A stretch of 64,000 nucleotides of DNA, from positions 41,529,137 to 41,593,136 of the forward strand of contig JARWIR010000007.1 of the NCBI GenBank assembly GCA_029959085.1, in the 5' to 3' direction. Shown here in pieces: positions 31,699 to 44,076 of this stretch; position 1 is the first letter of the stretch, and each line of letters begins with the position of its first letter. The DNA comes from Nemophila menziesii (Eukaryota > Streptophyta > Magnoliopsida > Boraginales > Hydrophyllaceae). The notes under the pieces were generated by a model, which searched no databases, was not told the origin of the DNA, and saw nothing but the letters and a program-made list of their open reading frames with translations. The translations under genes were made by a program, and so were the position numbers.

Positions 31699-34473
31699 AT
31701 GGCCTCTCAGCATAAAAACCCTCTTTTCCTCTGTTTACATATTCTTGTCTACATTTTATGCTACATTTCAGTAAAACATAATCTAGTTATTGCAAAAAAC
31801 TCGCCCGTTTTTGCTTGTGACGTGGTAAGAAATCCAGAACTAGCACATTTACCCTTCTGTGATACATCACTAGACTTGAAAACCAGGGTGTATGATCTAG
31901 TAAGTAGGCTGACATTAGAGGAGAAAATCGGATTCTTGGTGAGTGGTTCAAAGGGTGTTGGTAAGCTCGGAATACCAGAGTATCAGTGGTGGTCTGAAGC
32001 CTTACATGGAGTTGCACGTAGCCCTGGCACAAATTTCAACGGCTCGATTCAAGGTGCTACTAGCTTCCCTCAAGTCATTCTTACTGCAGCTTCTTTCAAT
32101 GAAACATTATTCGAAGCCATAGGAAAGGTAATTAATTATATCAATGAGACATGGTTTTGCCATTAAATGGACAACTTTACAAACATATTATCTGTGCAGG
32201 CTGTTTCGACCGAGGCTAGAGCGATGTACAATGTTAATTCAGCTGGATTGTCATTTTGGTCCCCGAATGTAAACATATTTAGAGATCCTCGATGGGGTAG
32301 AGGACAAGAAACACCAGGTGAAGATCCAACACTTTCCAGTAAATACGCTGCAGCTTATGTAAAAGGTTTACAACAAAGAGACGATGGTGATTATGATAAA
32401 CTCAAAGTTGCTGCTTGTTGTAAACACTATACTGCGTATGATTTGGATAGATGGGAAGGGTTCATACGATTCACTTTCAACGCTGTGGTAATTTTCTTGA
32501 GCATTTAAAAAATAGTACTTATTAGTTATAAGCTTAAGTTTTTCCTTCATGTGTTAGGTTACGGAACAAGATATGGAAGATACATTCCAAGTTCCATTTA
32601 AGAGCTGTGTTGTTGATGGAAATGTTGCGAGTGTGATGTGTTCGTATAATCAAGTTAACGGCAAACCTACCTGTGGTGATAAAGAACTTCTATCAGGTGT
32701 GATTCGAGGCAAATGGAATTTGAATGGGTATGGTTTTTTTTTTTCATAGTCATTTTCAGTTTGCTTCTTCCATATACACTTTCATAAATCCATACAACCT
32801 CCATTGTTGCAGGTATATAGTTTCTGATTGTGATTCTGTCGGCGTGATGTTCCATTCACAACACTATACAAAAACACCAGAGGAGAGTGCAGCTTTGGCG
32901 ATAAAATCAGGTAATCTTGTTCCAAGTCTTATGATAAGAGTTAAAAACTTTGAAATGAAAGATCTTAATTTGTTCTTTGAACAACAGGACTGGATCTTAA
33001 TTGCCAAAGATTCCTGGGAAACTACACTGAAGCTGCTGTAAGAAAGGGACTATTAAATGAATCGGATGTAGATCGAGCAATTTCCTACACTTTTACGACA
33101 CTGATGAGACTCGGATTCTTTGATGGAGATCCAAGTAAACAACTTTACGGAGATCTTGGTGTAAAAGATGTATGCACCTCAGAACATCAAGAGCTTGCTC
33201 TTGATGCTGCAACTCAAGGGATTGTATTACTCAAGAACTCTCAAAATTCATTACCTTTTTCTCTCACAAAGATCAAGTACTTGGCTGTAATTGGACCTAA
33301 TGCAAATGCCACTAACACCATGCTTGGAAATTACCAAGGTAATTATAAACAGTTAAAAACGCGTTACAAGAATTTTAATCAATTTGGGTATTTGCAGGCT
33401 CTCCATGCTACTATATATCACCATTAGATGGCCTTACATCTCAAGTACAGACTGTATATACCCCTGGTTGTGAATTTGTGAATTGTACGAAAACGGAAAT
33501 AGAAAAAGCGAGAAATATATCAGCAACAGCAGATGCGGTTGTTCTAGTAATGGGGTCTGATCAATCTATTGAGAGGGAAAGTAAAGATAGAGATGATATT
33601 ACTCTTCCAGGAGAACAGGAATTTTTAATATCTGAGGTTGCAGAAGCTGCTAAAGGACCAGTGATTCTTGTAATAATGTCTGGTTCTGGCATGGATGTTC
33701 AGTTTGCTAAAGATAATCCAAAAGTGACTAGTATTCTTTGGGTTGGTTTTCCTGGTGAGAAAGGTGGAGCTGCTATAGCAAACGTGATCTTCGGATATGA
33801 TAATCCAAGTAACTAAAAAAATCTCTTGTTTTACCACCTTCCTTTTATACTTAATTCATGATCATGCTCGTTTATTGATGTACATTTTGTTGTAGGTGGA
33901 AAGCTACCAATGACATGGTATCCCCAATCATATATAAAGAACGTCCCGATGACTAAAATGAACATGAGACCGGACCCTAAAACGGGTTACCCTGGTCGAT
34001 CTTACCGTTTTTACACGGGTCCAACTGTTTATTCATTTGGAGATGGACTAAGCTATTCTAATTTCGAATATGAGTTCATTGAATCCACACCTGAGCTCGT
34101 CTCTATTCCTCTAGAGGATGGCCATGTTAATCGTTCATCAACGTGTAATTCCATCGATGTTAACGAGGAGTTGTGTAAGCAAGCGGACTTCGATGTGTAT
34201 TTGAGAGTTAAAAATGTGGGGACTATGGCCGGAAGGAATACTGTGTTATTGTTTTCTAGTCCTCCCTCGGTGCATAATTCACCGCAGAAAAACTTAATAA
34301 GTTTCAAAAAAGTTTATTTGGAACCACAAGCAGAAGTGATGGTTAGATTCAATCTTAATGTTTGCAAGCATTTGAGCCTTGTAGATGAGCTAGGCAAGAG
34401 GAAAATTGTCTTCGGGGAATATGTGCTTCATTGTGGTGGAGATTTGAAACACTCATTTACTGTCGACCTTTAG
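31699..34473 (+). CDS. GH3 beta-D-xylosidase/alpha-L-arabinofuranosidase-type enzyme, copy A
   Basis: Exons: 31699-32127, 32200-32487, 32558-32727, 32813-32910, 32988-33338, 33398-33808, 33896-34473. All junctions are GT..AG, phases agree, and the product is 774 residues, the usual BXL length. It has a signal peptide (hydrophobic 9-24), a GH3 N-terminal barrel with [41 protein letters not shown] and [10 protein letters not shown] (nucleophile likely Asp301), a GH3 C-terminal domain and a fibronectin-III-like domain (KNVGTMAG). The enzyme is secreted and trims xylose or arabinose side chains from wall polysaccharides. Oddities compared with copy B and the family: [14 protein letters not shown] replaces DNWKGVxRYTFNAE, and [11 protein letters not shown] replaces [11 protein letters not shown] near the acid/base region (about 503-510). 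It may be diverging in specificity. A poly(A) signal AATAAA is at 34490-34495. Confidence 0.93.
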
Positions 34474-34689
34474 ATCTTTTCTTGTAATGAATAAAGAAAA
34501 AGTAAAATAAATAGAGGCTGCTTTTTGTCTTCATTTTCGATATTTCTGAAAATCAAAATGAAATGCATTTAATAAAAATGAAAACAATATTTCAGAAAAT
34601 AAAATGAAAACAGTGTCTTTTTGAAGAACGTATTTACTAAGATCTTCCAACATTTTATTAACACAATCCGAAGCACAAGGAGACCACTA

Positions 34690-35604
34690 TCGGTTAGTAA
34701 TTCTCCATTACTAGCCTACCCGCGTAAACAAAAGCGGGCCCACTATCGGTTATTACTTGCGTAACATTCTCGGAACCTACTTCTTGAACAACCGATTCAG
34801 GTAACGCGAATACATAACAAGCATCCTCTTCATGACCGGCAATATTAACTGAACAAAGATATAACGTCCCTTTTGGAGACGGAAAATACCACGAGCGATT
34901 TTGTTTGACCGTTAAATAAGTTATCACATAAGATCGTGCAACCCGTTTCTTTCCATTCATCTCGTAACTTGTGATGATATTCATTAATCTCGGATTTCAC
35001 TTTTTGTAAGAGTGTGCATCTTAACTTATTGTAAGATGGTGGGGTATAATTAACTCCACATTCGGCAATAGCGTTCACCATTTCTTGGTAAACGTATCGA
35101 TTTGGAAGCACTAAACAGAACCGAATTGAGGAGGAAAAACTGTGCGATCTTCATATCAGCAACATGTTGATTTTGTCTTTGGGAATCATCTACTGGTTGA
35201 GGATTCGGAGAAGGATGTGAAAAGAGTAGAGATCGAGAAGTACTACCATTTTGCCCACTTGAACCGTGATGAGGGTGATTAACATTATCATTATTATTAT
35301 CATTATCACCACTAGCTGAAGAGCTAGTTTGTAGTCCATTTGCTGTTTGATTATCTAACTTGGTTTTTTTTCGGATTTTTTTGTTTATTGGGAGATCGTA
35401 ACGCGATTAGAATCTGATCTCTTACGCTCTCTGGCACTTCAGCACAAGGGATGATATCTATGTTTCTTATCTGAGCTAAATGAAACTTCATCCTATAAAC
35501 ACCTCCGCTAAATTCTCGACAACAATAATTGCACCTCACCTTCTGTTTAGTTGCATCGATTAAAACACAGTGTTCCCAACATGCATCTCTTGCTCGAACC
35601 ATTC
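34690..35604 (-). pseudogene. hAT transposase (BED finger + DUF659), truncated
   Basis: 35602-35351 encodes a BED-type zinc finger with CNYC and a later HLAQ. A polar Asn/Ser-rich linker follows. 35111-34845 and the overlapping frame 34984-34694 together read as the DUF659 part of plant hAT transposases (AECGVNYTPPSYNKLR, then IAGHEEDACY and VGSENVTQVITDSG). A frameshift at about 34870 separates them. The C-terminal hAT dimerisation domain is absent, and the relic ends about 215 bp after the copy A stop codon. Confidence 0.8.
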
Positions 35605-37480
35605 TCCTTCCTCTTCTCCAGTCTCTAGAATACGAAACACATTGTCAGAGAATTATGAAAGCCAAGTATTAACATCATTGGTGAAACTAAAAGTAATGTG
35701 CTAGTTTTCATTTTGCTATTTTACTAATCCAGAATTAAAAAAAACGAATGCTTTGTGCACCGAGGTGCCTGTTCCTACTAAATTGAAAGTTAAGATTATG
35801 TTCTTTGAGATTCGGATTAAATCTGATATCACTACAATATTTTGATCACGTATCAAGTGTCTTACGTTTATTGGCTTCAACCTCCAAGTTATGATGCAGC
35901 AAAACGACGCCTTGGCGTCAATTCCAGAATAAAAAGACAAAACTATCCGGAGAAAATGGTGGACAGGCGGATTTTTTAAAACTTCAACGAATTTGATAAT
36001 ACTACTTCTTTGTAATCTCTCTTGCGTTAATTTTTAATATTTATTGATTTAAAAAATGGAATGATTCATTTTGATTTGACAAAAATGAATGGGTAGTTAT
36101 GCATCTATTAGTATTAGAAAGGATTGTGATTTTAAAAATTTGGAATTGTGTGTATAAGTAAAAGACATGTTAGTTAGTAAAAAACATAACTATTGAGTAT
36201 GACCCTATACTAATGGATCATTAGTATTTATTATATATTAACTATTGGGTTTAACCCAATGGTAATACAAAAGATTTGCACACGAAAAAAAATTAAACAA
36301 TTATTATAAAATTAATTTTTCCCTTTCTTTCACCTTAACTATATATATAAAACATATAAATAAAATAAAAAGTATCAATTTATTTATTTATATTCTTCAA
36401 AATTTTATGACTCAATTTTTCATTCGACTTCAATTGATTTTTAACCAAGTAAATATACCGTGTTAGTTTTTATAATTAGATAAACGTATTAATCAAGTCA
36501 TCATCAACCCGGCCAAAACTTGGGTAAACCCATTTGACCAATAACTCCCACATGAATGAAATTGACTACCCATGTGGTATACCCCATATGCAGAAATCGA
36601 CGAAAACCCATATCGAGCATCGTGACTACCGTCAGCAAGGTACAAGAAGAACAAGGTCGCGATACACCGCGCGATCCATATGGTACACCGTATGCAAGCA
36701 ATGTAGCAGCTACGAGAAGAGGTTAGTCTATACCCATTTCTAAATCTTTAAGTCTTCTTGATTCCAAATATCCCAACTCCATTAAAGTTTCAACCAAACC
36801 TTCACCACACATAAAAATACTACGAAAACACCATAAATTAACATCCAAATTCATCTTTCCATTCCAAGAAAATAATTTTCACCACCCAAATCATTCCAAA
36901 ACACCTAGAAATATAGATTTTAGTCCAAAAAAAATTCCAAAATCCTTTTTCTAACCTTTTCTCCCAATTGATTTCATCATACCCAAGTCATTAAAATCGT
37001 CCCTATACCATTCCTAACTCAAATATCACCATATTCCCCCAAAATCAAGGGGTACTTTAAAGAGTGGTGCAAATTTGAGTTGGAGGTCATTTGAGATGGC
37101 GAGTGGAATAAAGACAATAGCAAGTACTCAAGAGATGTCAAATAATCAAGAGAAAGAACGAGTCAAAACGAGAAAGAGTACTGAGAATTGTGTGAACTCA
37201 GAGAAGAAGAGAAAGGGTAATTAGAGTCAAGTTTTTAGAGAAAAATCAGTGATGGTAAGTTCGAGTCCTCGAGAGTAAGCAGTTGTGATTTTGGAACCAA
37301 CAATGGCACAACTGCTACAAGTCAAAATTCTGATACTCGTGATGAGCGAAGTTTCTAAGCGCTTATGCGCTATCGACAAAGAAAAGATTCTGGAATTGAC
37401 ACCTTCATATGAGATACTGATGTCTCGCCTTTTGGTATTATATATAATAGTTCGAAACATCGATTCTTGGGAGTTTTGAG
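35605..37480. other. Intergenic, no gene recognised
   Basis: AT-rich to about 36480. From 36500 to 36740 a less AT-rich stretch has short open frames on both strands with no recognisable content. The 36760-37260 part is A-rich on the + strand. It could be the leader of the LTR-type remnant that follows. Confidence 0.35.
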
Positions 37481-39841
37481 TCTAAAGTTTTTTGTCCCCT
37501 TATTTGATATATTTAGAGTCTTAGGCTAATGTTAATGATTCTCGTGTTTTTGGAGCATTTTGAGGTGTTTTGTGCTTTATAGGTGAAACTCATAAGAACA
37601 CCAGGGGTCTTACTACTTATGGATTGGAAAAGGATTCTGAAATATGAAGAAAACCCTCCAAGGAAATGAATTAAGACCAAACTATAACCCGGGAAGTCAA
37701 GAGTTGACTTAATGCTCAAGAAAGAAACGTTTTACGACCAAGCCGGAATTTTGGAATTTACGCCTAGGATGATTCAGAGAAGAGTATGGATCTGATTTAT
37801 ACACTGTTGGAAAGCTCTCGGAAATACAAACGTGTGGGAAAAAAACGAGCGCGATTCGGAGTTCGGAAGGTCAAGTTATACTCGTTTTAGTGACCCACGA
37901 GGGATATACATACTAAAACCGGGAATTCTCCACATTTAAGTAATTTTATCCCATGGAGTAAGCCCAAATAATGTGGGTCACGAATTTAGGAGCTGTAAAA
38001 GTCTTTTTCTTTCATTTCTTCCAACACAACTCATAACAACTAATCAAAAGGAGTCAAAACTTTAGAAGAGGAGATTAGGAAGAAGGCTTCATCTTCATCT
38101 TCAAGTTTCATCTCTCTCACCAATAATATTGTGATTTCCTTTTTCTTTTTATCTCCTTTAGTTATTTCATCAATTAGGGTTTCATCAATCCCCTAATTGA
38201 GTTTGGGGATTGATGAAACCCTAATTTACTTTTGGGCATTTTATTGTAATTAGGGGTAAATTAGTTTAATTAAGATTGATGTTGATATGTTTCTCTTTAC
38301 CTTATATTAAATTGTGATTGATTGATATGGTCAGTTGACTGATTGTCTTTTATCCTTGAATTACACCAGGGAGGGGGGGTTTAAGGGTAGATCTAGGTAA
38401 ATTGAGAGTGTATTAGTCTATTGAATCGGGAGATCTTAGATGATGCATAGCCGCGATGTGGATACAAGTTTTTAGCACTTTATTGGGTATATTGGTCCAC
38501 CGAGGAGGGGTTCCATATTCTTGAGAGTAGAACAATAATCACCCGGGAGGGGTTTATTGTTAAGGTTGAATCCCGGTTAATGTACACTTATCAATCTTTC
38601 CCTTATTTGGTCGAATTGCTCAGTTAGTGAATTTAGGTGAATCCAATGAACCAAACTCAACTTCTCACCTTATTATCTAGTTTTTGCATATCTAGTATTT
38701 TACTTTTGTAGTAGTTAAGTGTAATCCAACCCATATTTCCTATTTAGTTTATTTTTGCATAACGAATTATTCTTAACCAAATTAAAGCACAAGATTGACA
38801 TTTTTAATCCCTTGGGACACGAATCTCGATTTTTTGAATTGCTACTTGGTAATTTTTCATACACTTGCGGATTGAAAACATATAGTATTTGAGAAAGGAG
38901 TTTGAGAAGGTGAGTATAGAAGATTTCTAGAGTTGCTTGATATATTGGGATATACCACATTTATGATGAGGCAATCAGATTATGTACAACGTTAGTATCC
39001 GAGTTCTATTTGGACTCTTTAGCCGAGAAAGCGAGGGTCGAGTTCCAATTTAAGAGAAGAGAAGTTGATTTAATTCACGGATGAAGAGACTCATAGCCAC
39101 TTCGAGTCTAAATAATTAGTTGGATCATGCAACTATCAAGAAGCGGTGAAGAATAAATATATAGTTTTGATTGGAATCGCTATACGAGCATGTGTTGTGT
39201 AAATAGTTAGCTCATAAGAGTAAGAGACAGTTGAAGGGACTTTGTCTGTACGAGCACCTTCAACCCGAAGCACGAGTACGAAACCATTTCCTTACACCAA
39301 CAGCTTCTGGGAACATTCAAACCGCGGATGTAAGTAAAAAATTTACCATATTCTTGAATTTGTTTTACAAGAGAAGGAGATAGATGTAGGGCAAGTGATA
39401 TTTGATTCGGTAATGCGTTTCACGAGTGCACCACAATCGGTGTTTAATTTGAAGTACCCAACAATGATCACGAGCCTAGTGAGAAAAACGAATGTGAGTC
39501 GTGGTGATAAGAAACTTACGTACAAGACAAGTAACAATATAAATAATGAGTAAATCAAGACAATTCTTAGAGGCGCAAATACAAAGAATTCTTCAAGTGT
39601 AGAGACTTCTCGTGAGAAGATCGAGAAGGAATCAAGTTTGAGAGAAGATAATATTTTGTGGAAAGAAAGGATGAGTGAGTCATTCGATCGAGTAGAGGCA
39701 GCTCAAACTTTCTTGGCGAATGATATGGCGCAAAACAAAGCAGATCAAGCGCACATTATCACACACTTGGAGAAAATTCATCGCAATGTCACAAAACATC
39801 CACCACACCCTACTTTGGGCATTGATCATGTGAGGCAGTAA
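37481..39841 (+). mobile_element. Probable gypsy-type LTR/leader remnant
   Basis: 37530-37990 (TTTTGGAGCATTTTGAGGTG, then GGAAAGCTCTCGGAAATAC) and 38350-38900 (long leader, CCCTTGGGACACGAATCTCG) have the style of long plant Ty3/gypsy LTRs. A 67-codon frame at 39638-39841 is rich in Glu/Lys/His and gag-like in composition. I see no paired LTR, primer site or pol domain, so the call is weak. Confidence 0.3.
38158..38228. repeat. Inverted repeat AATTAGGGTTTCATCAATCCC
   Basis: TTAGGGTTTCATCAATCCCC at about 38175 is followed after a few bases by GGGGATTGATGAAACCCTAA. The two make a near-perfect 20-bp hairpin. Confidence 0.85.
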
Positions 39842-40416
39842 GTCTCGGCTGTACATTTTCTTTCTTCCTTACCTTTCATCTCATTAAATGTAGCATATGT
39901 ATAAAACTGTATATTTTTAATTCTTTTCTTACTGAGCCTATTTCGAATCGTAGTGATATGATGCACTTTTGATTTGTGGTGTGAAGATTCGTTGTTCCTC
40001 ATTCCCATTTTGTTTGAAGGATCAAGTAGCACAACAGTCATAACAATGTGACTTTTAACCTTTTTTTTCTTTTTTCTTTATAAATATACGTGTCCATCAC
40101 ATTAGAATCACACCTTCTACTCCTCTTTTTATTTTTATTTTTTAAATCTTATAGTATATATCATGTCTAATTATTCAATTGAGAATATTTTGTAAAATTA
40201 TTGAAATACTCGTAAAGATGATTTTAATACAATAAGAAAATACAAATCAAAAAAATTAAGTATAATCAAATTAAAATATGAATATTAAATAATAATGTAA
40301 TCTATCGTATTGGAGATAAAAATCATATATTTAGGGCAAGATTTCTTATGGGGCTAAACTTGAGCTATTCGACCTCAAAAAATCTAATCATTATTGAACC
40401 TGCTCTTAAAAAGTTC
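39842..40416. other. Spacer, nothing recognised
   Basis: AT-rich; no element boundary or coding signal seen. Confidence 0.4.
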
Positions 40417-40431
40417 GATTCAGTTGTGTTT

Positions 40432-40658
40432 TTTTTTTTTTTTTGGACGGGTACATATATTACAAAAGATCCCGGGACTATAAATTAACCAATGCCTAGC
40501 TTCGAGAACCTGTCAGTGAAACCGTCCAGAGACAAATATCCGTCAGTTGCCCTGTGCCTGGCTACTTTTGCTAGATGATCAGCAACTGCATTAAACCTGC
40601 GGGGAATGTGTTTGAAGAAAACTGGACCCGATTCCCCAACTAGTTTGTGAATATGTCT
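40432..40658 (-). mobile_element. 5'-truncated LINE insertion with 15-bp target duplication
   Basis: GATTCAGTTGTGTTT is at 40417-40431 and again at 40659-40673. Between them, on the - strand, a frame reads HIHKLVGESGPVFFKHIPRR and continues FNAVADHLAKVARH to a stop. This is the C-terminal end of a plant LINE RNase H domain. A short 3' UTR and poly(A) (the T run at 40432-40443) follow. It is a textbook target-primed insertion of about 227 bp. Confidence 0.88.
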
Positions 40659-40673
40659 GATTCAGTTGTGTTT

Positions 40674-41049
40674 AGTCTATAGATTGTTTGTGTGTAAAAT
40701 AGATTTTATAGTGGTTAATAAGTGCACAGGGTCCTGAATTATAATTTTAAAATTAGAAAGACTTGTAGTGCAATAAACTTTTTGCAATTGAAGCAATTTC
40801 AATTTTTTTTTTGTTGGATTATTTCAATAAGTTGATTGTAAAATTTTAATTGAGGTTATTGTTGATAACATCCTCATTAAATTCTCTAATTGTTTTTTTA
40901 TGCCTTCAATAATTTATTTTATAAAAAAATGCCTAATGAAATAATTATCTATAGAAAACATCCCCTTTATATTTTTTATATCTTTACTACCCTTATTATT
41001 AAATATATTATTTTATTTTAATACTATATTAATTTTTAAATATTAAATA
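40674..41049. other. AT-rich spacer
   Basis: No coding or repeat signal except homopolymer A/T runs. Confidence 0.4.
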
Positions 41050-41640
41050 AATAATAGGGTACTTCTTTCACCACTACCACCACCACCACCACCACCACCA
41101 CCACAACCACCACAACCACCATGTATGTAACCACCACTACATCCACCACAATTATCACCACCTCCACCACCACCACCACCACCACCGCCACCTACTACTA
41201 CTAATTCCATCACACGCGTGCGTCCGTGATTTTTTTTTAAAATCGTCATAACTAATTCCAAAAATATCAGAAAATTAAAAAAAAAATTAAATAAATCTAA
41301 TTAATATTTACGTCTATGAATTTTTTTGAATTTTTTTGAATTTTTTTTTTTTCGCAGACACGGAATTCCATGTTTTAAACATGGAATTCCATGTTTTAAA
41401 CATGGAATTTCATGTTTTAAACCGTGAAATAAACATGAAATTCGTGTCTGCGAAAAAAAAATAAAAAAAATCAAAAAATCAAAAAATTCCGAAAATTCCG
41501 AAAAAAAATCATAGACGTAAATATTAATTTGATTTATCCAAATATAATTTTGTTTTATTTTTTTGATTTTTTTTGAATTAGTTATGACGATTTTAAAAAA
41601 ATTGCACGGACGCGCGCGTGTGTTTATTAGTTTTTTCTTA
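41050..41640. mobile_element. Fold-back element 2 with CACC arm and hairpin core
   Basis: The left arm is a CCACCA-rich tract (41070-41210), then CACACGCGTGCGTCCGTGAT and an AT-rich segment with CATAACTAATTC. The right arm (41515-41630) is its inverse: GAATTAGTTATGACGATTTT and CACGGACGCGCGCGTGTG. The core (41365-41455) holds three 21-bp palindromic units CATGGAATTCCATGTTTTAA between inverted copies of TTCGCAGACACG. The CGCGCGTG module and flanking AT text are shared with the element at 49452-51940. The polyglycine frame at 41043-41261 is a repeat artefact. Confidence 0.65.
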
Positions 41641-42330
41641 TTTTTTAATTGTTAATTATAGGAGTAATTTGGGATGGGACTGTTTTCAATAAATATTTTA
41701 TTCTACGCACCTTTTTCTAAATACGTTTTTTAATAGGTATCATTCAACAATTGACTCATTTTAATTTATATGGATAAATTCGTCCAACGGTCTCATCAAA
41801 TTAACATTACTTTTATAGTCAAATACTCACCTATAGGATATTTTGGGTTAATAGTTTTATTTTTTTAAGGTATATTAATTAAAATGAATTATATAGGTAA
41901 AAGATATCATTAAATTATAGAATATTATATTTGTTTCATATAAAACTTTTGTAAGTTATGAGCTTATGACAAATATGACTTTTATTTCAAATAAAAACGA
42001 AACGTCGTAACAATTAGTAGTATACTTAACGTTCATATACATTATCTATATAAAAATATTGATGAAATTGAAAATTCAAACCCCTTAATGAAATTTTTTT
42101 AGACTCGCAGCTAATTTCTTAGATACTATTTCATGCATCAGCTAAACACTATATCAATATTACGAAATTTTGTTAATTTTTAGTATAAATAATTTATTAA
42201 TGCAAGGGTCTAATTTAGTATAAATAATTTATCAATGCAAGGGTCTAATTGATTTTTTTGTGCACGGCCTTCAAATTTAGAAGACAAGTGATGTCATGGA
42301 GATATTTCGCGTCAACGATAGGTAACCCCA
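41641..42330. other. AT-rich spacer
   Basis: A direct repeat GCAAGGGTCTAATT with AGTATAAATAATTTAT (about 42181-42250) occurs twice. Nothing coding. Confidence 0.45.
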
Positions 42331-44076
42331 TTTGAAGAGGAGGAATTTACAAATAATAGCCCAAATAGCTACTTGATTATTTTCTAAGGCCTAGTTAGAA
42401 AAACCTACTAACTAAGGCTTTAGTTGCAATTTACTGGTTGGGTTTTTCCAGATTTACCCTTTTCTTGTTTTTTCTTTCTAATAATTCGTTTTTTTTTTCT
42501 TTTCATTAATATGATAGATCTGCATACCCATAGGTACAGACCTCATGGGTTCAGACCTACGTTGATTTTAATTTTTGTTAAGGTATATGAAATGATTTTT
42601 TGTGTGAATTGGTTTTTTATTTAATTGCATTACAAGTCCTCATACTTTTTATTTTTTGTCCATGTCAAGGTAAAAAATTTAATTATTTATCCGTTTTTAT
42701 CCGTGTTAAATTTTCGGAAAACAAATCACAATAACTCATTAGCTAGAGTCTGTATCCAAGCCTAATTTTTTGATATATGTCCATGCCCCAAGGTGTCAAT
42801 TTTTGGCCATTAATATACCCTAGGGGTTGTACCCTAAGGATTGTACCACATTATTATTACCTTAGCAATTTAATAAATCAGATTAGGATTTATAAAATGG
42901 TCTAGACCCAGGGCCCAAAAGGGCTGGACCTAGCAAAGACATGGGCCAAAAAGAAATGTTTGAAAAAAAGATTAACACTAAATGGTCTGGACCCAGGGCC
43001 AAAAGGGCTGGACCCGCTGTTACAGACTTTGCGCGGGTGGAGCGCTGGAGATAATGGTGGTGGCGCTGAAGGGCCACGGTGGGTGCAGCATGGTGGCGGA
43101 GATGGAGGAGAATAGTGGTTGTGGTGGTGGATCTCTGCAGCATTGATGACGAGAATAACAGTGGTGGTGGATCTTGCACATGGCCCAAACGCGAGAGTAG
43201 CGAGACGTGCTGCGCTACAGACTATCAGATCGGAGTATCGACTGTAGTGGCCCTTTTCGAGAAGAGTGGTTGTGGTGGTGGTTTTCCTGCGCGAGAATAG
43301 TGTCAATCGGCCTTCACGTGATGGTGGAGCACGGATCTGGAGGGGTGTCGCTGGTGTAGGGCTTCGATGGTGATATGGTGGTGAGATCTGGTGACTTCGA
43401 TGGTGATATGGTGGTGAGATCTGGTGCATCGAACTAGAGGAGAACCCAAAAGCTGCAGCGGCGGCTGTTATGGCCAGGTCGTGGTGGTGGTGGTGGTGGC
43501 GTTGTTACAGGGAGAAGGTCGAGATCTGGTGGTGGCGCTGTTACAAGGACCATGCTTCTTCGTATTCTTATGGTGGCGGATCTGGTGCAGGGAGAAGGTC
43601 GGGATCTGCAGCGGTGGTGTGGCTCTGCTCCGGCGTCTTCACAGCGTCGTGGTGGCGCAGCATCTCGACGAAGAGAGGGAAGGCCATGCTGGGTTCTGCA
43701 GGAAGGTAAGGAGGTACGTGGGAAGGGAAAGAGTGAGGGGGAAGAGAGTTGTGGTGGTGGGACGGTGGGGCTGGGTTCTGCAGGAAGGTGAGGGAGGGGG
43801 AGGAGGGAGGGGGGAGGGGGGCGAGAGTGTGGAAGGGGTGGGTATATCACAGAGAAGCATAGAGAACGGGTTGTTTTTTTGGGTGGACACAAAACCTAAC
43901 CTATATGGGGTTTTTGTTTTGGTAAAATGGTTTCACTGTGAGAGCAAAGGGTATATTAGGGCTTTTGGGTCTGCTTAGTTGGGTTTGAACTTGGGTTTGA
44001 GTGTGGGTTGTATTTGTTAATCAAGAAGTTGTCGGGCTGTTTTAAAGAGATGTCCCTTTGAGAGTTGCTCCTCTAT
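42331..44076 (+). mobile_element. Chimeric MULE-like element 3 (weaker ends)
   Basis: The left end GAGGAGGAATTTACAAATAA and TAGCCCAAATAGCTACTTGA pair imperfectly with the right end, which reverse-complemented begins GAGGAGCAACTCTCAAAGGG and continues ACAGCCCGACAACTTCTTGA. I found no clear target duplication. The interior is GC-rich and dominated by GGTGGT, GATCTGGTG and GCTGGACCC repeats. Its long open frames on both strands (for example 43424-43978) are repeat-driven. It has the same general design as the MULE copies at 2676 and 46291. Confidence 0.4.
42895..43016. repeat. Duplicated AATGGTCTGGACCCAGGGCC block
   Basis: 42895-42930 and 42981-43016 are nearly identical (AAATGGTCTxGACCCAGGGC then AAAAGGGCTGGACC), spaced about 86 bp. 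Confidence 0.75.

Noticed and set aside
31699..34473. Copy A as a pseudogene
   Set aside because: All seven exons keep phase, splice sites are canonical, and the length equals the family norm.
38158..38228. MicroRNA precursor at the AATTAGGGTTTCATCAATCCC hairpin
   Set aside because: The stem is about 20 bp with almost no loop or flanking pairing, and no recognised miRNA sequence is present.
41043..41261. Glycine-rich 72-codon frame
   Set aside because: Direct translation of a CCACCA tract in a fold-back arm.
43424..43978. Long overlapping frames on both strands in GC-rich DNA
   Set aside because: Low stop-codon density in GGTGGT repeats explains them; no domain is visible on either strand.
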